Assembly: GCF_049243985.1 (NCBI RefSeq)
Contig: NC_135386.1
Location: 12,051,328-12,115,327 of the forward strand
Direction of reading: 5' to 3'
Origin: Paroedura picta
Taxonomy: Eukaryota; Chordata; Lepidosauria; Squamata; Gekkonidae
DNA length: 64,000 nucleotides
The notes below the pieces were generated by a model, which saw only the letters and a program-made list of their open reading frames with translations, had not been told where the DNA came from and did not search any database. Of the stretch, positions 12,044 through 22,321 are shown in pieces. The first letter of the stretch is position 1; each line of letters starts with the position of its first letter. The translations under genes and the position numbers were made by a program.

Positions 12044-12586
12044 GAAGAGGAAGAAGAAGTTGGTTCTTATATACCGCTTTTCTCTACCCGAAGGAATCTC
12101 AAAGCGGCTTCCAGTCGCCTTCCCTTTTCTTCCCTTTCCTCTCCCCACAACAGACCCCCTGTGAGGGAGGTGAGGCTGAGAGAGCCCTGAGATGACTGAA
12201 GAAGACTTGGTTTTTATATCCTACTTTTCTCTACCCAAAGGAGTCTGAAAGCGACTTACATTCACCTTTCCTCTCCCCACAACAGACACCCTGTGAGGGA
12301 GGTGAGGCTGAGAGGGCCCTGATATTACTGAAGAAGAAGAGTTGGTTCTTATATTCTGCTTTTTTCTACCTGAAGGAGTCTCAAACTGTTTCCTCTCCCC
12401 ACAAGAGACACAGTACAAGGTGGGTGAGGCTGAGAGAGTCCTGATGTTCTTGCTCGGTCAGAACAGCTTTATCAGTGCTGTGGTGAGCCCAACATCACCC
12501 AGCTGGTTGCATGTGGGAGGCCGCGGAATCAAGCCCAGCTTGCCAGATTAGAAGTCTGCACTCCTAACCAGTACACCAAGCTGTTT
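12044..12586 (-). mobile_element. Sauria-type SINE, triple tandem arrangement
   Basis: Three units follow each other in reverse orientation. Those at 12044-12196 and 12197-12333 are 3' halves only. The third, 12334-12586, is nearly complete and reaches the tRNA-like head (GAAGTCTGCACTCCTAACCA). Both partial units stop at the same internal point, just after CTGAKATKACTG, and the next AAGAAG tail follows directly. Confidence 0.8.
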
Positions 12587-12858
12587 GACTGCTTTGACCA
12601 AGGTTTGACTGCTTTGTAATTATAGGGGGGAAAGGTCTTTGCCAAACATCTCCTATGGTTGTTGAATACTGAGGTATTTTAACCCAAAACAGCATCTGTC
12701 TGTTGTGTTCAAAGTGGGTTTCAGGAATCCTGCAGTTTCCTATAAGTTATTGAGTTGAAGCTGACACCTGGAGTCAACCCCTTGGTCCATGATAGTCTGT
12801 ATTGTTTACTCTGGTTGGCAGTGGCTATCTAGAGTCTTGTCTGGAGGCCTTTCTCTTG

Positions 12859-13135
12859 AGAGCTAGTTTAGTGTGATGATTAAGAGCAGCGGTTTCTAAT
12901 CTAAAGAGCTGGGTTTGATTCCCCGCTCCTCCACATGCAGCCACCTGGGTGACCTTGAGTTGGCCACAGTCCTGTTAGAGCTGTTCTCACAGCAGTTTCT
13001 CTCAGAGCTCACTCAACCCCAAATACCTCCCAGAGTGCCTGTTGTGAGAAGAGGAAGGGAGGGTGATTGTAAACCACTGTGAGACTCCTTCGGGTAGAGA
13101 AAAGTGGGGTATAAAACCTCCTCCTTCTGCTGCTT
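12859..13135 (+). mobile_element. Sauria-type SINE, near full length
   Basis: The head GAGAGCTAGTTTAGTGTGAT and B box GGGTTTGATTCC (12911) are followed by GTGCCTGTTGTGAGAAGAGG, CCTTCGGGTAGAGAAAAG and a short CTCCTTCTGCTGC tail. It is somewhat more diverged than the copy at 10.3 kb. Confidence 0.8.
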
Positions 13136-14137
13136 ATTGATCCTGGAGATGGTGGGGGTCTTAACTTGGACATTCTGCATGCAAAGTGGATGCATTGGCA
13201 CTTAGCTACTTTTCCTCCCCAAGTAGAAGGAATCTGGCAGAGAAGATCTTTAAAAACACCCCTCCCTTATAGCTGTAGAGGAAGGCTGGATTGTTCCAAG
13301 CTTCATTTCCATTCAAGCATAATGATGGTGAGATCAAAGTGTCCTTCGCCTCTCTACTCCCCAAATACAGAGTTTTGTTTTTTTTAAGCAATGATTTAAG
13401 TGTTGGTCAGCTCAGCAGATAATTCAATATTTAAATGTTAATTTCTTCACTGGGTTTGGATCCAGTTTCTCTCATTCTCATTACCAAGACTGGAGGACAA
13501 GAAGGGCATATGGCAGACATCCCTCCATTGTGCCTGTACCCAAACTTCACTGGGAATTGCTTTCCTGAGCAACTTTTAATATATCTTCTTATTAATATCA
13601 AATGTTTAATCTTCACATAGAACATTTGCCAAAGTTCAAAGAGCTTGAAACAAATCACATTGCAAGACATCTGTATTATAAATTAATGTTAGCCTTCCAG
13701 GACCCAATTTGGTGCTGAAAAATGAGGTATGAGTGAAACACAATGACTGTAGGTCTGTTGTCTCTTTCCCTTGCATACAGTTGGGGTTTGTTCATGTGTT
13801 TGTGTGAAGGTATTGATCTGCCAGCATGCTTTCAGTTGTTTTTATTAATTGTATTTTATCCTGTGTTGAAAGGCACCTGGGATGCCATTTGCAGAAAGGG
13901 GGGTTAGAAATTGCTGAAATCAAAGTCAAGTAAGTTAGATTAATGATAAATATGTACTTTCCGAGGCAGACATTTTGAAAGCCGTGATGGCCTTACAAAA
14001 CAGGTGTGCCAGCTGTGGCACTTTTCCTTTTCCCAAGGAAAAAAGCAGCTGCCCTGTGAGGGGGGTGGATGGAGGGAGGGATCCCTGACAAATGTTCGCA
14101 ACTGGTTGCCATGGCTTCTTCTAGTTGTTGTATAGGG
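13136..14137. other. Intergenic, no gene recognised
   Basis: AT-rich stretch with overlapping short open frames on both strands (for example 13431-13670 minus) and no recognisable domain or repeat. Confidence 0.45.
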
Positions 14138-14910
14138 TTGCCATTCTTGGTGGAACCTGGAACTAGAGTTTCCCAGGATGGCCTGGAAGCCAACAAAAGA
14201 TGGGCAAGGGGGTGGGGATGTTGGTGACAGCATGATATCCTTTCTGAGGAAAACCCAGAAATAACATCATGCCTCTATAGGAATCACTGGCAACTCTTTG
14301 GTCAAACTATAGAATTACTTCCAATTTCTAGAGATGATGAGGGTTTCTCCAAAGTGATTTCTATCCTTTCTAGGATTCACTGGAAATTGTATGGTTTAAT
14401 CATAGGTCTTACCATAGATTTTCTGATGATTTCTAGAGAAGTTCCCGCCCTCCCAAAAGTAACTTAATGGTATTGATCCCTTACCTGCTTTCTGTTTTTT
14501 GAAAGTTCTTTTGCCACCACTCAAAAGTGGTGGTGGGGAATGGGAACAGCCTGGAGTTCTCTTGGAATGACAACTGATCTCTGGACTATAGAGATCACTC
14601 CCTTTGGGGAAAACAGCGGTTTTTCAGGGTAGTGTGGCTTTACATCCCTGCTGAGCACCTTTCCCTTCCTAAGCTCCATCCTCTGCAGCTCCACCCCAAA
14701 ATCCCCAGGAATGTCCCAACCCAAAGCTGGGTTGTAGTGTTGCCATTCCCCAAGTGTTGTCCAGATGACATAGATAATTTCCTCTGGAGAAAATAGCTGC
14801 TTTGGAGTGCACAATGACATTATAACCTACCGAGGTACCTTCCCTGCCCAAACCAGCCCCTCCCCCCAGATCTCCAGAATTTTTTCCACCCAGAGCTGGC
14901 AACCTCTAAA
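14138..14910 (+). repeat. TTGCCAACC-family elements, three copies
   Basis: A left-end fragment at 14138-14200 (TAGGGTTGCCATTCTTGG) is followed, after unrelated sequence, by two head-to-tail copies at 14534-14732 and 14735-14910. Both show CAGACT/CCAGATGAC, GGAGAAAATAGCTGC or its equivalent, CTCCACCCC/AGATCTCCAG and a right end near GAGCTGGCAACC. Confidence 0.6.
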
Positions 14911-14971
14911 GAAGGGCATGTTCGGCTTGCACAGAAAAGAAGGGGATGCAATGATGTCGTGTGCTGCTTAA

Positions 14972-15249
14972 GGTTGTCATGGCATCCTGCGAGGCAGTGG
15001 CTGTCATGGCAAGGCATCCAACGTGGTTGGCATGGCAACCCCAAGGGGATGGGCACGTTGCTCTTCCCCTATGGAGTCCTCCATGGGGGGTCTCCCCTGG
15101 GCGTGGGCAGCCTCTGGGAGGGAGGCTTCAATTGGGCCATCCCTCCAGTGCCAGTTGAGGACGGGATGGAAGCCACCCTTTCGGTCCTCTTTGGAGGAGG
15201 CGGTTGCCATGGTGCCATCTTAGGCCAGGAGGCGGTTGCTATGGCAGCC
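14972..15249. promoter_or_regulatory. Cluster of five RFX X-box-like sites
   Basis: Five near-palindromic sites related to GTTGCCATGGCAAC occur in 280 bp: GGTTGTCATGGCATCC (14972), GCTGTCATGGCAAGG (15000), GGTTGGCATGGCAACC (15025), GGTTGCCATGGTGCC (15202) and GGTTGCTATGGCAGCC (15234). They lie just upstream of the DET1 CpG island. Binding is inferred from motif shape only. Confidence 0.45.
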
Positions 15250-15650
15250 ACGCGCGGGGCGGGGGCGAGAGAAGGGCCGGGTGTCGTCCCTTCCCGGCGG
15301 AGCGTCCTCCGGCCGGCCACCAGGGGCTGCTGTTAAGAGACGGCAGGGCCGCGCGACGGTCGCTCTATCCTTCCTCGGGGTCCTCTATGGTTAAGCCCAG
15401 CACTTCCGCCTTGGTGCGCGTACGCTCCTGCTGCCGTCGGACTTGTTGGTCGCGCCGGACCTCCCTTGGCGGAAAGATGGCGGCGGCTGAGGCCGCGGTG
15501 TGAGTGAGGGCGGCGATGCGGGCGCCTCTTGGGCCCGTCGCGGGTGGGGGGTCCTGGCTTGGGAGGTCGCAGTGCCCCTGGGGCGCCCGCGCTTCTTCCC
15601 GGGCCCGCCGGCCAGTGTGCTACGGAGAAGTCGCTCCCTGCCCGTGTGAA
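15180..15650 (+). promoter_or_regulatory. DET1: CpG island and probable DET1 promoter
   Basis: The stretch is G+C rich and full of CpG dinucleotides, in contrast to the flanking DNA. It contains CACTTCCGCC (15400, ETS-like in reverse), AAGATGGCGGC (15474-15484, YY1-like) and a strong splice donor. No TATA box was seen, which fits a dispersed housekeeping promoter. The transcription start was not determined. Confidence 0.7.
15340..15499 (+). other. DET1: DET1 exon 1, 5' non-coding (inferred)
   Basis: The end is set by a consensus donor, GCGGT|GTGAGTGAGG, at 15499/15500 inside the CpG island. The left end is a guess because no start signal is visible. The exon contains an ATG at 15477 in strong context (AAAGATGGCGGC) that opens an upstream ORF of 26 codons: GTC is formed across the junction with the exon at 20160, and the stop is at 20215-20217. 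The main DET1 start is 10 nt beyond. Confidence 0.55.
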
Positions 15651-15990
15651 GCCCAGGAAACGCATGGTGGGTTGGAAGAGGCTGCCTGCCGCAGTTCTGC
15701 ATGAGGCACTGTTCTGAGATGGCTTTCTTCCACGCGGGGGCTGACAGGAGGCGGGTAGGCTGCTTTTCTCCCCTCTTTGGCGTTTCTAAACAGGGTGATG
15801 GGGCTGCCCAGGGGTAGAACTACACTGAATGGCCTTTCACCCAGAAGAGGCTGCCTTTTGCATTATTTCTAGTGGAGGGGGGGGGGGGCAGGGTTACTTT
15901 TTGGCCTCAGTTTTTATGGTGGAGAGAGTGGTGATTGTGCCCTGTCTCTTAAAATGGTGCCTTCTCTGTTGTGAAATGGGTCGTTTATAG

Positions 15991-16050
15991 CAGGGGTAGT
16001 CAACCTGTGGTCCATGGACTACGTTCCATGAGCCCCTGCCAGCAAACGCT
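15991..16050. mobile_element. Palindromic hAT MITE, left half only
   Basis: Begins CAGGGGTAGTCAACCTGTGG and runs to CCCCTGCCAGC at the symmetry centre, with a short internal deletion. The right half is missing, so no target duplication can be read. Confidence 0.75.
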
Positions 16051-16261
16051 AGAACTAGCCATCCATAGAAAAGTCTCCCTGCTGCATTTCTGCAGGTTTC
16101 ACTGTCCTAGATGGCTTTTTTCATGGCAGCCTCCTCTGAAGGTGGGTTGTGTTATATGTTTATGTGAGGTAGCTGGATTCATCTGTCTTTCAGTTTATGC
16201 TTCTTTTTTAGTCAGAGGCATAACCTAAACTACTTGTCTAGGAAACAGGGTGGGAAATTCT

Positions 16262-16530
16262 CTTCATTCAACTTTTCAAACACAACTTCAGGTTTTAGAT
16301 GCACCTTTAAGACCAACGAAGATTTATTCAGGGCATGAGCTTTCGAGTGCAAGCACTCTTTGTCAGACTATGATCTTCTTACACGACAGGGAATATATGT
16401 AAGAAGATCATAAGTCTGACGAAGAAAGCTCACGCCCTGAATAAATCTTTGTTGGTCTTAAAGGCACTACTGGACTCTGATTTTATTGTGTTACTTCAGA
16501 CCAACACGGCTACTCATTTGAAACTTCAGG
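16262..16530. mobile_element. Inverted pair of Penelope-like/hammerhead-bearing repeat ends
   Basis: Two arms face each other around 16380-16400. Both contain CTGAATAAATC, GGTCTTAAAGG and the AGAAGATCATA block; the right arm continues through CAGACCAACACGGCTAC. The minus strand of the left arm (16333-16370) reads CTGACAA, a 6-bp hairpin GAGTGC/GCACTC, then GAAAGCTC. The right arm (16416-16431) reads CTGACGA then GAAAGCTC without the hairpin. These are hammerhead ribozyme core elements. Assignment to Penelope-like elements is inferred from the known association. Confidence 0.55.
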
Positions 16531-16592
16531 TTTAATTCAGAAAAATCAGCTTTGTGTCAATTTTAGTAACTTGGAAAACAAGTGATTGGACT

Positions 16593-17000
16593 TCATAGAA
16601 TCATAGAATAATAGAGTTGGAAGGGATCTCCTGGGTCATCTAGTCCAACCCCCTGCACTATGCAGGACACTCACATCCCAATCGCTCATCTACTGTAACC
16701 TGCCATCCCTTTGCCTTCACATAATTGGCCTCTCCATCTGATGGCTATCTAGCCTCTGTTTAAAAATTTCCAAAGATGGAGAACCCACCACCTCCCGAGG
16801 AAGCCTGTTCCACTGAGAAACCGCTCTAACTGTCAGGAACTTCTTCCGGATGTATAGATGGAATTTCTTTTGAATTAATTTCATCCCATTGATTCTGGTC
16901 TGTCCCTCCAGGGCTAGAGAGAACAACTCTGCTCCATCCTCTGTATGGCACCCTTTTAAATACTTGAAGATGGTTATCAGATCGCCTCTTGTTCCAAGGA
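16593..17000 (-). mobile_element. CR1 LINE 3' end with reverse transcriptase tail
   Basis: In reverse it encodes LYIRKKFLTVRAVSQWNRLP, REVVGSPSLEIFKQRLDSH and related residues typical of the CR1 ORF2 C-terminus, followed by the CR1 3' UTR (GGTTGGACTAGATGACCCAG) and terminal ATTCTATG repeats at 16593-16610. It is truncated at its 5' side. Confidence 0.85.
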
Positions 17001-17639
17001 AGCCTGAGTACAGTTATCCACATTGTTGTGAAGCTCATTAAATGGTGTCGTTGTGAAGCTCAGTAACGCACCATCTAACTTTGCTCACAAGTTTGTTGTG
17101 AAGTGTGTGTGGAGTAGGCAGGATGACTTTGAAGGAGGAAGGATGAGAATTTTTGGTGTGACACATCAGTCACAAATTAATTAGTTCTTTGCACCCTTTA
17201 CAATGGTTTAATCTTTGGATATGTCACCTTCGCATCTGGCAGCAAAACAATCTTTGTGGTTAAAGCCTGCTTCTTAGCACATTTGTGTGCAAACTGTAAC
17301 TTTCTTCCAAACATCTGTTGCACAATTGTGGGCTTTCCCTTTCACAATACTTGCATACAGGCTAGGAGGAAGTGTATGTTCTCTGAGCTTCCATGTTCTC
17401 CCTGCATTTTGTGAAATTGCGCAGCTTGCTGTATTAATTGACCTTTCCCGAAAAGAACACTACGGTACCATTTCTTGTGACTGTAATGTTACATTTCAGT
17501 AGCAGGGGAAGGGATATTTGTATTTGAAAAAAAATGACTATAAACTGCTATGAGCCCAATTAATATAGTGGATTTAAATTCGTTAAATACAGCTCAGGCA
17601 CCCTAACTATATGGTGTGCTGTTAAATTGTATCCAACTT

Positions 17640-17718
17640 GAAAGGCAATTTGGTGTAAAGAGCAATGGCCTCTAATCTGGGTTTGATTCCTCACATCTCC
17701 ATGCAGCCAGCTGGGGGG
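17640..17718 (+). mobile_element. Sauria-type SINE head fragment
   Basis: GGCAATTTGGTGTAAAGAGC, CTCTAATCTGGGTTTGATTC and CATGCAGCCAGCTGGGGGGCC match the first quarter of the Sauria SINE, with small deletions. An L2-like tail follows directly. Confidence 0.65.
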
Positions 17719-17724
17719 CCTTTT

Positions 17725-18380
17725 ATTTACTTTATTACGTTTTTATACTGCTATCCCTTGTAGCTTTGGGTGGTTTACAGTGAAGTACAGAAGAGTGAAT
17801 GCATCATAATTATGAACTTACAACATTTCTAACATTACAACATTATAACTTTACAACTGTATAACTGTTCTGCACAATTGTAGTTCAACTTCTTCTGAGA
17901 GTATTGCTGGATCAGGAGTTGCCTTGTACATCTGCTGGATGCAGTTGGTGGTGAGAGGTGCTTCTGGGGGCTCTAGTTGGTTGGTGTTGTTTCCTTGGCC
18001 TTGACTGAAGGTTTGGTGGAAGAGCTCTATTTTGCAGGTCCTGTGGAATTGTTTTAGCTATGGCAACATCCTGATCCCTTCTGGGAGCTCATTCCACCAA
18101 ATGGGCAGCAGGACAAAGAATGCCCTGGCTCTGGACAAGCCTAGATAAGTCTCCCTGGAGCCAGGGATCACGAGCTTGTTGGTGTTTACAGAGCATAGTG
18201 CTCTCTGGGGCGTAGGCAGAGAGGTGGTCCCTCAGGTACTCAGGGCCCAGACTACGTATAGCCTTGAAGATAATTACCAAAACCTCAGGAGGTGGTGGGT
18301 TGGGTTCTCCTTTTTTGGAAGTTTTCAACAGAGGCTCGGTAGTCATCTGATAGAAATGCTGATTTTATGAACTTAGGCAG
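17725..18380 (-). mobile_element. L2-like LINE 3' end
   Basis: It starts with TTTATTTACTTTATTACG (the A/T-rich 3' end in reverse), then GGGTGGTTTACAGTGAAG, GGAGCTCATTCCACCAAATG, AATGCCCTGGCTCTGGACAA and GAGGTGGTCCCTCAGGTACT. The same order appears at 22.3, 59.6 and 61.9 kb. Confidence 0.7.
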
Positions 18381-18599
18381 ATTGTGAGTGGGTGGGCAAG
18401 AAGGGATGTGTCAGTGTTTGTCTCTTGTGGCCCTTCCTTGCATCCCCAGGGAATTGCTGATCACCACTGTGGAATGGTAGGTGAATTTCTTCCAGGCCAG
18501 GCTGGGTTCTGGAAATTTCTGGTGGGGGGATCACTTGGGCATGAAATCGAGGTCACTGTGGGTGGGCAGATGGTTGTGAGTTCCTGCATTAGGCTGGGT

Positions 18600-18887
18600 T
18601 AGTTTTTATATGAAGAGTTAGTTTTTATATGAAGCCTTTCTCTACCAGAAGAAGTTTCAAAGCAGCTTACAATTGCCTTCCCTTTACTCTACCCACAACA
18701 GACACCCTGTGAGGTGGGTGAGGCTGAGAGAGCCCTGATATCACTGCCCGGTCAGAACAGCTCTATCAGTGCTGTGGCGAGCTCAAGGTCACCTAGCTGG
18801 CTGCATATAGAGGAGGAGCAGGGAATCAAACCTGGCTTGCCAGATAAGAAGTCGTCGCTCCTAACCACTGCACCAAGCTGGCTCTCT
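18600..18887 (-). mobile_element. Sauria-type SINE, near full length
   Basis: It runs in reverse from TTTTTATATGAAGCC, CTTTCTCTACCAGAAG and CAACAGACACCCTGTGAGG to the head CTCCTAACCACTGCACCAAG and GCTGGCTCTC. The 3' end shows a partial direct duplication (GTTAGTTTTTATATGAA twice). Confidence 0.8.
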
Positions 18888-18891
18888 AGAT

Positions 18892-19027
18892 CAGAGGTAG
18901 TCAACCTGTGGTCCTCCAGCTGTTCATGGACTACAATTCTCATGAGCCCCTGCCAGCAAACACTGGCAGGGGCTCATGGGAGTTGTAGTCCATGAACAGC
19001 TGGAGGACCACAGGTTGACTACCCATG
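18892..19027. mobile_element. Palindromic hAT MITE, complete
   Basis: A near-perfect 136-bp palindrome beginning CAGAGGTAGTCAACCTGTGG, with ACTACAATTCTCATGAGCCC on each arm. The target duplications are CTCTAGAT and CACTAGAT (7 of 8), with TA at positions 4-5. Confidence 0.9.
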
Positions 19028-19078
19028 CACTAGATGACCCTGGAAGTCCCTTCCAACTGTGGTTCTATGATTCTGATC
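19028..19078 (+). mobile_element. CR1 LINE 3' tail, short
   Basis: TAGATGACCCTGGAAGTCCC, TTCCAACTGTGGTTCTATGA and TTCTG match the last 50 bp of CR1. The palindromic hAT element at 18892 inserted at its left side, inside CTAGAT. Confidence 0.65.
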
Positions 19079-19287
19079 CAGGATTCAACTAGTGCAGCTT
19101 TTGGAGCACAGGCTGGATATAGGCCCTTGGGACAGTCATTGTTCTCTTAGAGCTCTCTCAGCCTCACCTACCTCACAGGGTGTCTGTTATGGGGAGAGGA
19201 AGGATCGTGAAAGTGGAGTACAAAATACCCCAGCTATTACAGTGACCTAGCAAGGAGCATCCAAGGATGGTGAGAAGCAAAGTTATT

Positions 19288-19400
19288 GCCATTGCCTTCT
19301 TTTGCAAAGCCTACCTTGGTGGTCTCCCATCCATGTATAGACCGTGTAGCTTCTGAGATCTGATAAATTAGGCTATCCCATACAATGCAAATCCTTAGGC
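19288..19400 (-). mobile_element. 5S rRNA-derived SINE fragment
   Basis: GGTGGTCTCCCATCCATGTA, TTCTGAGATCTGATAAATTA and GGCTATCCCATACAATG are the reverse complement of a 5S rRNA-like internal region (compare TCGGAAGCTAAGCAGGG and CTTGGATGGGAGACC of 5S). It is a retroposed copy, not a 5S gene. Confidence 0.6.
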
Positions 19401-19670
19401 GCTCAGTACAGAACACTTAATCAACAGAGTCAGTGAGGTGCATTTGTTAGTGTTTTACTAGGACTAGGGAGGCTGTTTCTTGTCATGAAATTTTAACATG
19501 GTGTTCTGGGACAGTCATTCTCTCTCAGTCTAACCTATCACAGATTATTGTAAGAATAGGATGGAGAATAGGAGAATTATGTATGTCAACTTGAGCTCCT
19601 TGGAAAAAGGGTGCCATAAAAATGCACTAGTTCTGTTCCACCTTAATGACCAGCACACTTATTTTAGCAT

Positions 19671-19953
19671 AAAGGTAAAGGTATCCCCTGTGCAAGCACT
19701 GGGTCATGTCTGACCCTTGGGGTGACGCCCTCTAGCGTTTTCATGGCAGACTCAATACGGGGTGGTTTGCCAGTGCCTTCCCCAGTCATTACCGTTTACC
19801 CCCCAGCAAGCTGGGTACTCAGTTTACTGACCTCGGAAGGATGGAAGACTGAGTCAACCTTGATCCGGCTGCCGGGATCGAACTCCCAGCCTCATGGGCA
19901 GAGCTTCAGACACCATGTCTGCTGTATTATCACTCTGCACCACAAGAGGCTCT
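19671..19953 (-). mobile_element. tRNA-headed SINE ending AAAGGTAAAGG, full length
   Basis: On the minus strand the head GAGCCTCTTGTGGTGCAGAG (A-box-like) and TGGGAGTTCGATCCCGGC (B box) are followed by the body and the tail GGGGATACCTTTACCTTT. The duplicated target ATTTTAGCATA flanks it; on the right side it appears twice (19957 and 19970). Confidence 0.8.
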
Positions 19954-20159
19954 ATTATTTTAGCATATTATTTTAGCATAAGCAGGCATAAGTCTTCCTG
20001 CTCTTTTCCAGGGTGGATTTGGCCTTAGAGTTGAGTACGCTTTAAGTAGTGATAGATTTTAGTCTTTTAAAATGGACATATCTATATATGAGCATGGGGT
20101 TTGACCCTTCTTCCTGCAGCTGCATTCTTATGTTAGTTACTCTCTCCTTTCTTTGACAG

Positions 20160-21364
<1,205 letters not shown>

Positions 21365-21756
21365 TGAATTCGGTACATCATGGTTCTAGCGCATATGCTG
21401 CTCTGCCTTTTATTGTGTAAAAAGAACATTATTTATTTAGCGAAATGTTTACAGCTCTTACTGTCCGAGTCCAGCCTCAGGGGCCCAAGAGAACTTAATG
21501 CGTGGCAGTAAGAGTGCCGCTGGATCAGACCAAGGATTGCTTTTGGTCCAGCAGCCTGCATCCTACGGTAGTATGCCAGGTGGTTCCAGAAAGCCCAACG
21601 GCTTGAATGCAACCAATAGCTTTTCTGAGTTGTGTGTCCCTCCATACTTCAAGGATATCACAACTATTAGCTCTTGGTAGACATATTTATTTCAGTGATG
21701 TCTTCTAGCAGGTAATTCTGGATATGCATCAATCCATTTCATTGAGTGATCTAGAG

Positions 21757-22137
21757 CAGGGGTCCCCAACCCCCGGTCTGCGGCCCGGTACCGGGCCGTA
21801 AAGGCCATCATACCGGGCCGGCAGTGGCCGCGCCTGCCTCTCTCCCCCTCCCCCTCCCGCAGCGAGAAGCTTGCTAGGCCGCGAGCAAAGCAGCCCGGCT
21901 AGTTTCTCGCTGTGAGCAAGGGGGGGGGGGGAAGAGGCAGGAGGGTCCGCTGGCATGCTGGCGGACGCAGACGTGCATGCGCAGAGCTGCCGTGCATGCT
22001 CGTTTGTGCTCCTGCTTGCGCAAACGCGGATGCGTGGCAACTGCACATGCACATTTGCACACAGCTAGCGCCCGGGTAGCCGGCTCTCCCCCACCCCCGG
22101 AGGCGGTCCTCAACCGCAAAAAGGTAGGGGACCACTG
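21757..22137. mobile_element. Non-autonomous hAT element, GC rich
   Basis: The termini CAGGGGTCCCCAACC and GGTAGGGGACCACTG are imperfect inverted repeats of the hAT (Charlie-like) type. The flanking 8-mers are ATCTAGAG and ATCTCTAG, with TA at positions 4-5. The interior is CpG rich (GCGGCCCGGTACCGGGCCG) and has no coding capacity. A relative lies at 39288-39647. Confidence 0.8.
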
Positions 22138-22321
22138 ATCTCTAGAGGACTGGTATGGTCAGAGTGGGGTGAAAATGTTAGCAACTTGTATCATGCCTTT
22201 CACCTTAAAAAAAAAGGTTTAAAAGTCCAAACACTTTAGCCTGTCTACGTAGGTGCTTCCATGTTTTACATAGGCCCTCCTATGAGAATTCTTAGGATTA
22301 GTAATACTGACTAATCTCTCT

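Larger units (their letters stand above)
15500..20159 (+). other. DET1: DET1 intron 1
   Basis: The intron is bounded by GTGAGT at 15500 and TTTCTTTGACAG at 20159. It holds a half copy of the palindromic hAT element (15991), an inverted repeat pair with hammerhead-like motifs (16262-16530), a CR1 tail, an L2-like tail, Sauria SINE pieces, one complete palindromic hAT element, a 5S-derived SINE and a tRNA-type SINE. No other exon was recognised. Confidence 0.6.

Noticed and set aside
1-15000. An AEN or ISG20 exon, expected further out on this side in the human gene order
   Set aside because: No exonuclease-domain sequence was seen on either strand.
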